NCBI GenBank assembly: GCA_013361075.1
Contig: JABWAJ010000133.1
Location: 1-11,205, forward strand
Source: Saprospiraceae bacterium
Lineage (GTDB): Bacteria; Bacteroidota; Bacteroidia; Chitinophagales; Saprospiraceae
Direction: 5' to 3'
Length of the DNA: 11,205 bases
This document shows, one piece after another, positions 6,101 to 11,205 of the stretch (position 1 is its first letter; the number at the start of each line of letters is the position of its first letter). Position numbers and translations under genes: made by a program. The notes under the pieces are model-generated. The model saw only the letters and a list, made by a program, of their open reading frames with translations, did not search any database and was not told the origin of the DNA.

Positions 6101-8761
6101 GTTTTTTAATGCCGCGAACCGCAGTTTTCCGTCTTTTTTTACATCTAAGCGCTTTTCGCCGTATTTGTTTTTGGGCAACTCAACGCCTGCATACACCTTA
6201 AACGGATGGTAGGGCATGGAAAACTGATCGGTACTGAAGTCGCCACCCCTTTCGTACACGCGGGTTTTAAAACTTGCAGTGAGTTTGCCGGGCAGCATAG
6301 CGTCTTCAGAAAGCGTCGCACTGAAACGTGCCTGACCATTGTCGTTCAACTCCTGGTCGAGAATGGTACGTGGTTCGGTTTCTATGGTGCGGGAAGGATC
6401 GTCGAATTCGAAGTTGTCGTATTTTGGGAAAGTGGTATTGGCCGATCGCAACTGCACTTCAACCTGCGCCCGCAAACCGGCAGCCGGTGCTCCGTGCAAC
6501 CACGAAGAATTCAATTGTACCTGCTGGGGTTCTTCTGCCCTGCTGAGTTCTTTTTTGCCAAAATCGAGTTCAATTTTCAGGCGGTTTGGCTTCACCGTTT
6601 CGATGCGTACTGCTTGCTCAAAGGTAGCGCCGCCTGCTTTCACTTTGGCTTGCCAGCTGCCCGTCGGAGCATCCGGATGGGTAATGAAATGCAGGGGATA
6701 CACATTGCTCACATTGCGCGAAACGGTGCGCTTTTCCTGAAGCTGCCCTCTTGCGTCGAATAATTCAAACTGGATCGGATAATTGGGGGGCAATTTGTCT
6801 AAGCGGTCTTCCAGAACAAAATTGAGGTAAACGGAGTCGCCGGGTCGCCACACGCCCCGTTCCCCGTACAGGTAGCCTTTTAATCCTTTTTGTGATTGGG
6901 TGCCGGATACATCAAAACGGCTCAGCGACAACGAGTTGCCGTCTTCTAATTTCAAATAACCCTTTTGATCGCCCTGTTTGGCAATGACCACGAACGGTTT
7001 CCGGCTGAGGTTTACGGTTGCCATACCCTGGCCATCTGTTTTTGCGCTTTGCAGCAATTGTTGCTGGAAATCGTAAAATTCAAGTTCCGCACCCGAAACA
7101 GGCGCCGCGCTGCGGATGTCGGCAACAGCTACAAAGTAGGAATTGTCATTGCCACCTTTGGCAATCAGGCCGAGGTTGGATGCGATGACATTCCGGCGCA
7201 GGAAGCGTTCAGAATTGTAATAAGCAGGAAAACAGGGGTCTTCACGCTGCGACCAGTTGTAGTCTTCGTAGTAGCCATCAATGCCGTACCAGCTTTCCAT
7301 GAAGCTTTCTGCCTCACTGTCTCCCCCCTGCATGAAGGTTGCCGATTCCATATCGTCTGCATTGGCAGCAACCGCCTTTTTATCTCCGCAATAATAGGTG
7401 GAATAGGCAGGCCGGAAACCGATCCGCACCTGATAAAATGCATTAGGATCTTTCTGAATCATCTCGCCAAGGTCGAGGGCATAGCGGGTCCAGTCAGATA
7501 CCCGGGCATTGGGGTTGAGTTTTTGCAGGGAAACTTTTTTGCGCATGATGACGCGCCCAACCCGGTAGAGGTCGTAATAACCGTCGAGGTCGTTGGTTTG
7601 CAAAAACTGCAGGATATTGTTGTTGAATATTTTGAAAACTTCAATTTCAATGGCATTCAACCCAATGGCTTCGAATGGAAAAATCAGCCCGTCGGAATTT
7701 GGCAGCACCACACCGCGGCCCACGAGCCGGACTTCCGGTTTGGCATCTTCGAAGGTTACTGTCCACTCACTTGCGTTTTTCATGGCCTTTTCGGCAATGT
7801 TTTTTAGGCCGGGGCTGACGTTTATTTTGTACGTACCTGCCAGGCGTTCCGAAGGATAGAGGCGCAATTGCTGACCGGAAATGAGCAGTCGGGCCGCCGT
7901 ATTCCCATCCCCTATGCGCACGAGGCCTTCTGCGTTTTGGGATTCCAGCAGGGGATCGGAAAAATGCAGCAGGATGTATTGTTCGTCGCCCTGAACCGTA
8001 CGCGCTTCCATGATTTTGAAATCATTGAGCGCAGGAACTTCCAGGGTGCGTTCTCCTTTGAGTTTTACCCCCAGTGGTTTACCGGTCCAATTCAGGGTTA
8101 CGCTCGAAGCGGATTCCCCGCGGGCGATGTTTTTGATGAAAAAAGTGTGGGTAGTTTGTTCGGCATCGTGTTCCCACTGAACGGTGAGGTCACTGCCGGA
8201 TTGAGTCGCCGTAATGATTTTTTCAACCGCTGCGGCATCGGCAGCATCGGCTGTGTAAACAATTCCTTTGAGCTCTTGTTTAGAGAGTTCTCTGGGGTTA
8301 GGGGCAAACAAACCATCTACACTCAATTCGAAGTACTGATCCCGGGTTCGAAAATCAAACTCAAAACTGCGCATGCCTTTGGGGACATTCACGACGATTT
8401 TGTCGAGGTTGACTTTGGCAACGTAGGCCTGGCCGGACTCCAGCGTTTCTGCGGGGTCGAAACGCAGGGTACGCGTGTCTTCCCAGACAGCGTTTCCTTT
8501 AACGGAGGGAGAAATGTTGATGAGCCCGTTAGGCGCAGCTTCGCCGATTTCGTTTTCATCTACCACTGCGTTTACAAAACGCACACGGATAGGTGTTCCT
8601 TTAGAAATGACCCCGGAAGTGAATGCATAGACGTATTCGCCAATGCCTTCAGGTAACTTTTCTGCTTTAGGTTCGCGCTTGCAGGAGGAAAATGGGATGA
8701 TGCCGAAAAAGGCAACCGCAAGCAGGTAAAGTGCGGTTTTTTGGCTGAAGTTTCGATTCAT
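3152..8761 (-). CDS. Bacterial alpha-2-macroglobulin, lipoprotein with thioester motif
   Basis: A 1869-residue periplasmic protease-trapping protein: in this family a protease cuts the bait region, the protein changes shape, and an internal thioester bonds covalently to the attacker. The start chosen is the ATG at 8761 because it opens a signal peptide with a lipobox (PFSSC, Cys27); the in-frame TTG at 8788 would put nine residues before it. Visible parts: N-terminal Ig-like/MG1 region (about 30-630), the MG2 motif GERGVWRPGDSVYL (R639), bait-region domain from about 990 (DKEKYNVGETVSL), the A2M core motif VDEGLLGL (D1127), and the thioester domain with YGCLEQ (C1409, Q1412), followed by a C-terminal domain. 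Residues 458-510 form an acidic, aromatic-rich segment bracketed by two cysteines, perhaps a disulfide-closed loop. After Cys27 the residues are KREP, not an acidic surface-export signal, so periplasmic anchoring is more likely than surface display. The usual neighbour pbpC is not in this window. Identification is firm; the target proteases are unknown. Confidence 0.95.
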   Translation of the reverse strand: MNRNFSQKTALYLLAVAFFGIIPFSSCKREPKAEKLPEGIGEYVYAFTSGVISKGTPIRVRFVNAVVDENEIGEAAPNGLINISPSVKGNAVWEDTRTLRFDPAETLESGQAYVAKVNLDKIVVNVPKGMRSFEFDFRTRDQYFELSVDGLFAPNPRELSKQELKGIVYTADAADAAAVEKIITATQSGSDLTVQWEHDAEQTTHTFFIKNIARGESASSVTLNWTGKPLGVKLKGERTLEVPALNDFKIMEARTVQGDEQYILLHFSDPLLESQNAEGLVRIGDGNTAARLLISGQQLRLYPSERLAGTYKINVSPGLKNIAEKAMKNASEWTVTFEDAKPEVRLVGRGVVLPNSDGLIFPFEAIGLNAIEIEVFKIFNNNILQFLQTNDLDGYYDLYRVGRVIMRKKVSLQKLNPNARVSDWTRYALDLGEMIQKDPNAFYQVRIGFRPAYSTYYCGDKKAVAANADDMESATFMQGGDSEAESFMESWYGIDGYYEDYNWSQREDPCFPAYYNSERFLRRNVIASNLGLIAKGGNDNSYFVAVADIRSAAPVSGAELEFYDFQQQLLQSAKTDGQGMATVNLSRKPFVVIAKQGDQKGYLKLEDGNSLSLSRFDVSGTQSQKGLKGYLYGERGVWRPGDSVYLNFVLEDRLDKLPPNYPIQFELFDARGQLQEKRTVSRNVSNVYPLHFITHPDAPTGSWQAKVKAGGATFEQAVRIETVKPNRLKIELDFGKKELSRAEEPQQVQLNSSWLHGAPAAGLRAQVEVQLRSANTTFPKYDNFEFDDPSRTIETEPRTILDQELNDNGQARFSATLSEDAMLPGKLTASFKTRVYERGGDFSTDQFSMPYHPFKVYAGVELPKNKYGEKRLDVKKDGKLRFAALKNNGSPQSGQKLSVGLYRVEWRWWWDEGDDNVSRYNTGTHFNALQKTDLTTNGKGEAEWTVNVQEWGRYLVRVCDTESGHCSGDFFYAGYPWYENDESARDAAAMLAFTSDKEKYNVGETVSLTIPTGEIGRALVTLENGTKVLQSFWVESKSGENKFTFKTTAEMAPTVYAHVTLVQPHAQVKNDLPIRLYGVIPIGVEDPDSRLAPKVVMPDVLRPEETITVEVSESKGRAMAYTVAIVDEGLLGLTRFKTPNPWDAFYAREALGVKTWDLYDYVLGAYGGELERILGIGGDGELVRSGKDDRANRFKPVVMHLGPFQLEKGKKAVHKITIPNYVGSVRTMVVASSKGAYGSTEKTTPVRKPLMVLATLPRVLGPGEQVKLPANIFAMEAKVKQATVTVKEMNGLAKIVGNASQTVNFSKVGDKLLNFDVEMAQRTGVAKFLVTAEGAGEKATHEIEIQVRNPNPVATNVYSKILANGESWNHSFEAPGMPGTNEGVLELSTIPPINLGERLEYLIQYPYGCLEQTLSGGFPQLYVNKLMDLNEDMKKQVPINIKATIERLKQFQTSEGGFAYWPGQTTPNAWSSTYAGHFLLEAKALGYAVPASMLDKWLNYQKKTARAWDPKWKEFGYFGDESFELDQAYRLYTLALAQKSEMGAMNRLRELKSLNLQTKWRLAAAYAVAGKKEVAQELTQNIGTQVKNYRELAYSYGSPLRDRAMILETMVLLGSKTAAAEVVKYISDELSRQSWFSTQETSYALLAVGKFVGTEGVSDKLQFTYQLNGGQVVNAGANSPMQQIEVPFNNGNGKKVMVKNTGKGVLFARLILRGQPAAGQEEARSNDLVISVTYKDMKGKTITPANLSQGVDFMAEVRVKHPNARPFPYQELALAQVFPSGWEIINSRLDAVQTLAAESPMEYRDYRDDRVNTFFDLNQGDEHVYRVQLNAAYQGKFYLPSVSCEAMYDNSINARTSGMWVEVSAPKNI

Positions 8762-8785
8762 GCTACAGTTTTTTGAATGCTGATA

Positions 8786-8793
8786 CAAATAGA
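8786..8793 (-). promoter_or_regulatory. Possible -7 element for the macroglobulin gene (TCTATTTG)
   Basis: Read on the - strand TCTATTTG matches TAnnTTTG at seven of eight weighted bases and lies 24 bases before the ATG at 8761, the same distance class as the promoter of the ARPP-1 gene (22 bases). No TTTG is present at the -33 spacing. A second weak candidate is TATCTTTT at 8825-8832. If the first is right, transcription starts near 8779 and the upstream TTG at 8788 cannot be the start codon. Confidence 0.3.
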
Positions 8794-8900
8794 TGACTTT
8801 AGTTCTTGAACAGGAAGAGCGAGGAAAAGATAGTGCTATTTTGTGCTTAAATAATGAACTTCGCCCTAAAATATTTTACGAGTGGTGAACAAAAAATGTT

Positions 8901-8929
8901 TCAAAACGATTTTACTTGCATAGTTTTGA
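8901..8929. promoter_or_regulatory. Operator-like inverted repeat TCAAAAC-N15-GTTTTGA
   Basis: Arms at 8901-8907 and 8923-8929 are perfect 7-bp complements, with AT/AT (8909-8910 and 8920-8921) extending the symmetry inward after one mismatch. The right arm overlaps the proposed -33 TTTG of the LON-domain gene, a position where a dimeric repressor or activator could act on the divergent promoters. The region is AT-rich, so a chance occurrence is possible. Confidence 0.35.
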
Positions 8930-8957
8930 TAAACAGGTTTTTAAATAATTATTTTTT
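8925..8957 (+). promoter_or_regulatory. Probable Bacteroidota promoter of the LON-domain gene
   Basis: TTTG at 8925-8928 followed after 21 bases by TATTTTTT at 8950-8957 fits the Bacteroidota pattern TTTG-N19-21-TAnnTTTG except for the last base. Transcription would begin near 8964, giving a leader of about 25 bases to the ATG at 8989. Confidence 0.4.
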
Positions 8958-8988
8958 TGTATTCAAACATTGACCAGGCTTTAAATCC

Positions 8989-9633
8989 ATGCGAAAATTT
9001 ATTCCGATGTTTCCCCTGCAGATGGTGGTTTTCCCGGGAGAGGACCTCAACCTGCACATCTTTGAGCCGCGCTACCGCCAGTTGATCGGCGATTGTGAAA
9101 CGGAGGGCATTTCTTTTGGCATACCGGCGTTCATCAATGGCAAAGTTTCGGAAATCGGGACGGAGATCAGCTTAATAAGCATTGAAAAACGGTATCCCGG
9201 CGGGGAGATGGACATCCGCACCCGTGCTGCAGGCGTTTTCCGGATTCATCGTTTCTACAGACAAACGCCGGAGAAGCTGTATCCCGGAGCAGAAACAGAC
9301 CCGCTTGACCTTGATCTGGATGAAGACGAATCGGTGAATGAACAAATTCTGGACCTGACCCGTGACCTTTTTCAGGTTCTTGGCATCCGCAAAAACCTGC
9401 CGGAAACAGCTGAAAATTTCCTTACCTACCAAATTGCCCATCACGTCGGCTTTTCGATTGAGCAGGAGTACGAATTGTTATTGTTGCGAAATGCCATCGA
9501 ACGCCAGGAACTTATGCTGCTTCATTTAGAGCGCGTGATTCCTATGGCAAGAGAAATGGAAAACCTTCGGAAGCGGGCTCAGATGAACGGGCATTTCAAA
9601 AACGTCATCCCACCGGATTTGAAAAACCTTTGA
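8989..9633 (+). CDS. Stand-alone LON substrate-binding domain protein
   Basis: A 214-residue cytoplasmic protein consisting of the N-terminal (PUA-like) domain of Lon protease without the AAA+ ATPase or serine-lysine peptidase parts. The family signature is clear: MFPLQMVVFPGEDLNLHIFE (7-26) and FEPRY (25-29), and the barrel strand MDIRTRAAGVFRI (74-86). An acidic stretch (102-114, DPLDLDLDEDE within it) separates the barrel from a helical C-terminal half (115-200). The ATG at 8989 is chosen because the signature begins within seven residues and a promoter lies just upstream. In Lon this domain binds unfolded substrates; stand-alone versions exist in many bacteria but have no settled role, and a substrate- or chaperone-adaptor role is inference. 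It is transcribed divergently from the macroglobulin gene and converges on the ARPP-1 gene. Confidence 0.92.
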   Translation: MRKFIPMFPLQMVVFPGEDLNLHIFEPRYRQLIGDCETEGISFGIPAFINGKVSEIGTEISLISIEKRYPGGEMDIRTRAAGVFRIHRFYRQTPEKLYPGAETDPLDLDLDEDESVNEQILDLTRDLFQVLGIRKNLPETAENFLTYQIAHHVGFSIEQEYELLLLRNAIERQELMLLHLERVIPMAREMENLRKRAQMNGHFKNVIPPDLKNL

Positions 9634-9645
9634 GGGTCGAATGGG

Positions 9646-9675
9646 AATTGGCAAAAGGCAAATTGGCAAGGGGCT
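9646..9675. repeat. 15-bp tandem repeat, two copies
   Basis: AATTGGCAAAAGGCA (9646-9660) is followed directly by AATTGGCAAGGGGCT (9661-9675), differing at three of 15 positions, and a third degenerate unit begins with AATTG at 9676. The second copy also provides the left arm of the terminator hairpin, so repeat and terminator are built from the same sequence. Confidence 0.6.
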
Positions 9676-9703
9676 AATTGTGTTTGCTAATTTGCCCCTT
9701 GCC
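9665..9703. terminator. Hairpin between convergent genes, probable shared terminator
   Basis: GGCAAGGGGC (9665-9674) pairs perfectly with GCCCCTTGCC (9694-9703); after one T-T mismatch four or five more pairs follow, leaving a loop of six or seven bases. It lies 32 bases after the LON-domain stop and 17 bases before the ARPP-1 stop, and can serve both strands. Neither side has a long T run. Confidence 0.6.
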
Positions 9704-9719
9704 TTACTTATCGTCGAGT

Positions 9720-10718
9720 CTATTTCGAAAAATGGCTGAAGTGGATCATCATGCCCTGGTCGTAAAATTTTTGATCGGCCTTGCCTTTTTTCGCCCATGC
9801 CTGGTTGAAATCGGCCATCCACATGTCCAATTTACTTTCGTTCAGGGTTTCCCTGTTTTTGTGCGTAACAGCATCTGTGATGTAGCTGTGCAGTAAGGCA
9901 GGGAACTGTTTTTTAAACAAATCCGGGTGCGCAAAAACATCTGCACCAATGATTTGGTTGCCATTTACGGCAACGACACCAACCACGTTTTCTAACTCGT
10001 CGAACTTGCCGTCGAAATAGCGCAGGTACTGGGCGCGGGCTTCAACGAAAGCTTCGGAATCTTCAAGTCCGGTATACGCAGAGGTACCATTGGTTGCATC
10101 ATTGGCAGATGTAATGGAGCCGACTTTTGCCCATACCTCATGTTGGTTCTTTGTCTCTTTTACCGTGCGGCGGAGTTCGCCGGAAGCTACATTGTAATAG
10201 CCTTTAAACGCATACACTTTTTTAGCAGCAGCGTCACCGGAGTCTTCTTCGCGGTATTGCCAACGGCCTTGTTCCACACAAAAAACCGGTGCATCGGTGA
10301 TGGCTACAGGAGGTACCACCATGTCTTCAGCAATAATCCGGTCCTGGTTGCCGCCCTTTACGACATCGCCCGACATCAGGAATACCGGGTGATTGGTGCG
10401 GTTTTCAACCGTTAGTACGTTCACTGCTCCATGGTCATCGAAACGGCCAAAGGGTTTCTTTTCAACGATTCGGAATTTAGGCATGGCCATTGCATCTTTT
10501 AATCCGATGTAGTTGGCCGCGGCAGCGTGCTCCGCTACAAAAGAAGCATCGGCGACAAGCGGTAAGAGCCGCAGGTTTTCATGACGCCATTCAGGGTTAT
10601 CGGAGCGATCTAATTGAACGCCACCCGTTTGAGGGACAGATTTGCTGGTATCCGCAGGTTCCGTATTACAGGCACCAAGGGCCAGCAGAGCTAACAGAAG
10701 GATGTTCTTGAACTTCAT
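9720..10718 (-). CDS. ARPP-1 (DUF6569) domain lipoprotein
   Basis: A 332-residue lipoprotein of unknown biochemical function. The start is the ATG at 10718: it opens the signal peptide MKFKNILLLALLALGAC with lipobox LGAC (Cys17), and the promoter at 10741-10773 would place the upstream TTG-type extension (to 10796) outside the transcript. The ARPP-1 family core is evident: VENRTNHPVFLMSGDVVKGG (104-123), then QDR (125-127), VVPP (134-137) and VFCVEQGRW (145-153), a strongly conserved block whose Q-D-R and C-V-E-Q-G-R-W residues suggest a binding or catalytic site. The C-terminal third (about 250-332) is helical-looking with no motif I recognise. The residue after Cys17 is Asn followed by TEPAD, so outer-membrane anchoring on the periplasmic side is likely. 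It has its own promoter and is therefore probably monocistronic. The domain name is recalled from family patterns, not from a search. Confidence 0.85.
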   Translation of the reverse strand: MKFKNILLLALLALGACNTEPADTSKSVPQTGGVQLDRSDNPEWRHENLRLLPLVADASFVAEHAAAANYIGLKDAMAMPKFRIVEKKPFGRFDDHGAVNVLTVENRTNHPVFLMSGDVVKGGNQDRIIAEDMVVPPVAITDAPVFCVEQGRWQYREEDSGDAAAKKVYAFKGYYNVASGELRRTVKETKNQHEVWAKVGSITSANDATNGTSAYTGLEDSEAFVEARAQYLRYFDGKFDELENVVGVVAVNGNQIIGADVFAHPDLFKKQFPALLHSYITDAVTHKNRETLNESKLDMWMADFNQAWAKKGKADQKFYDQGMMIHFSHFSK

Positions 10719-10740
10719 GTTGTCTGGTTTTATGTATGTG

Positions 10741-10773
10741 CAAATATAGGGGGGATTATAGAGGAAAAGCAAA
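10741..10773 (-). promoter_or_regulatory. Consensus Bacteroidota promoter of the ARPP-1 gene
   Basis: On the - strand TTTG (10770-10773) is followed after 21 bases by TATATTTG (10741-10748), an exact match to the -33/-7 consensus of the Bacteroidota housekeeping sigma factor. The start of transcription should be near 10734, giving a leader of about 16 bases before the ATG at 10718. The spacer holds an unusual six-C run next to the -7 element. The -33 element abuts the stop codon (10774-10776) of the frameshifted small gene upstream. Confidence 0.75.
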
Positions 10774-11099
10774 TTATGGATAGATTCCTGCGGCAATTAA
10801 CTCTGTTCGCTCCGGAATTGGCTCAATTGCCTTGAACTCAGGAAGCCGAATGGTTCCTTCTCCGATGATCGTTTTATAAGGAATAGCACCACCTTTTAAC
10901 GCAAAATGATCAGCCCATTTGGACAATAACTCCTCTAAATGCTCCTGTGCTTTTGAGGATGTATGAAAAGCAAGAACGCTTTCATGGGCATTCAGGGGAG
11001 TAACTCTGCCAACTCGTCAAAAATGTAATGTGGTGCTGCGGCCATTATTGAATATTGCGATTCTATTACCTCTAATACCGGAGATCGCTGGCTGTGCAT
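10774..11099 (-). pseudogene. Small uncharacterised gene interrupted by an apparent one-base deletion
   Basis: Two adjoining - strand frames read as one protein. The upstream frame begins at ATG 11099 (MHSQRSPVLEVIESQYSI) or at ATG 11045 (MAAAPHYIFDELAELLP) and stops at a TGA right after a run of four C (complement of 10995-10998). The downstream frame continues LNAHESVLAFHTSSKAQEHL and ends IPERTELIAAGIYP with TAA at 10774-10776. One extra C in the run joins them into about 108 codons (90 from the second ATG). The downstream frame has no Met codon and so cannot start by itself, which favours a frameshift over two genes. An in-frame TAA just before ATG 11099 bounds the gene. The segment AFHTSSKAQEHLEELLSKW recalls small antitoxin-like or other uncharacterised Bacteroidota proteins, but I cannot name the family. 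A sequencing error in the C run is a fair alternative. Confidence 0.5.
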
Positions 11100-11205
11100 A
11101 TTTTATCAGTACAATTGCTTAATGCTCTGCTGGAATTTAGCCAGAGGATCATTGCTCCTGGTTTATTTCTACTTTTTGAGCCCAAAATGTCTTTCCCGAA
11201 GGGAA
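11100..11205 (-). other. Right-edge stretch, possible gene relics
   Basis: No complete gene is visible. On the - strand an edge-open frame gives FPSGKTFWAQKVEINQEQ and stops with TGA at 11149-11151; in another frame the next bases read NDPLAKFQQSIKQLY and stop near 11113. A one- or two-base change would join them into a plausible C-terminus, which would make a second damaged gene next to the first. This is weak because both pieces are under 20 residues. Confidence 0.25.

Noticed and set aside
3278..8656. Many long + strand ORFs opposite the macroglobulin gene, up to 376 codons (4526-5656)
   Set aside because: They lie wholly antisense to a protein with clear family motifs along its length, show no recognisable domains, and are expected from the codon composition of the real gene.
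8762..8788. TTG start extending the macroglobulin by nine residues
   Set aside because: It would place MYQHSKNCS before a complete lipoprotein signal peptide and overlaps a promoter-like element; ATG 8761 is better.
9646..9675. Tandem repeats as the start of a CRISPR array
   Set aside because: Units are 15 bases, directly adjacent with no spacers, and there is no cas gene.
9526..9822. A 98-codon - strand ORF spanning the LON-domain gene end and terminator
   Set aside because: It runs through a hairpin and over two genes with solid family matches, in a frame with no recognisable protein.
10719..10796. Upstream start extending the ARPP-1 protein by 26 residues
   Set aside because: The extension contains the consensus promoter and would precede an intact signal peptide.

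Overview
The window looks like a chromosomal segment from a Bacteroidota bacterium, plausibly of the Saprospiria (Lewinella/Haliscomenobacter-like), although the exact lineage is inference. Evidence for the phylum: a consensus Bacteroidota promoter (TTTG, 21 bases, TATATTTG) before one lipoprotein gene, related promoter-like elements before other genes, weak Shine-Dalgarno signals, and a very large lipoprotein alpha-2-macroglobulin of the type common in this phylum. No rRNA, tRNA, CRISPR array, insertion sequence or phage gene is visible.

Layout, left to right. (1) 1-1624, + strand: the C-terminal 540 residues of an OPT-family oligopeptide transporter whose start lies off the left edge. (2) 1636-1736: a 17-bp-stem inverted repeat between convergent genes, a likely shared terminator. 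(3) 1784-2686, - strand: a short, apparently eroded relative of MGH1/GH63-type (alpha/alpha)6 glycoside hydrolases. (4) 2687-3151: a gene-free stretch holding the promoter of the hydrolase-like gene, an 8-bp inverted repeat, a clear intrinsic terminator pointing to the right with no recognised gene behind it, and a very strong 22-bp-arm hairpin just after the macroglobulin gene. (5) 3152-8761, - strand: a 1869-residue bacterial alpha-2-macroglobulin lipoprotein with an intact thioester motif (CLEQ). (6) 8762-8988: a divergent promoter region with an operator-like inverted repeat. (7) 8989-9633, + strand: a stand-alone LON substrate-binding domain protein. (8) 9646-9703: a 15-bp tandem repeat running into a terminator hairpin between convergent genes. 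(9) 9720-10718, - strand: a lipoprotein with an ARPP-1 (DUF6569) domain. (10) 10774-11099, - strand: a small gene (about 108 codons) broken by an apparent one-base deletion in a C run; its stop codon touches the -33 element of the ARPP-1 promoter. (11) 11100-11205: possible further relics, not interpretable.

The genes do not form an obvious operon or pathway: almost every one has its own promoter or its own convergent terminator. Two are envelope lipoproteins (macroglobulin and ARPP-1 protein) and one is an inner-membrane transporter. The macroglobulin is the only gene with a well-supported biological theme, trapping of foreign proteases in the periplasm, and its usual partner gene, penicillin-binding protein 1C, is absent from both flanks inside the window. 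I see no convincing new multi-gene system. The best leads are the active-site-poor hydrolase relative, the orphan terminator region, and the frameshifted small gene.
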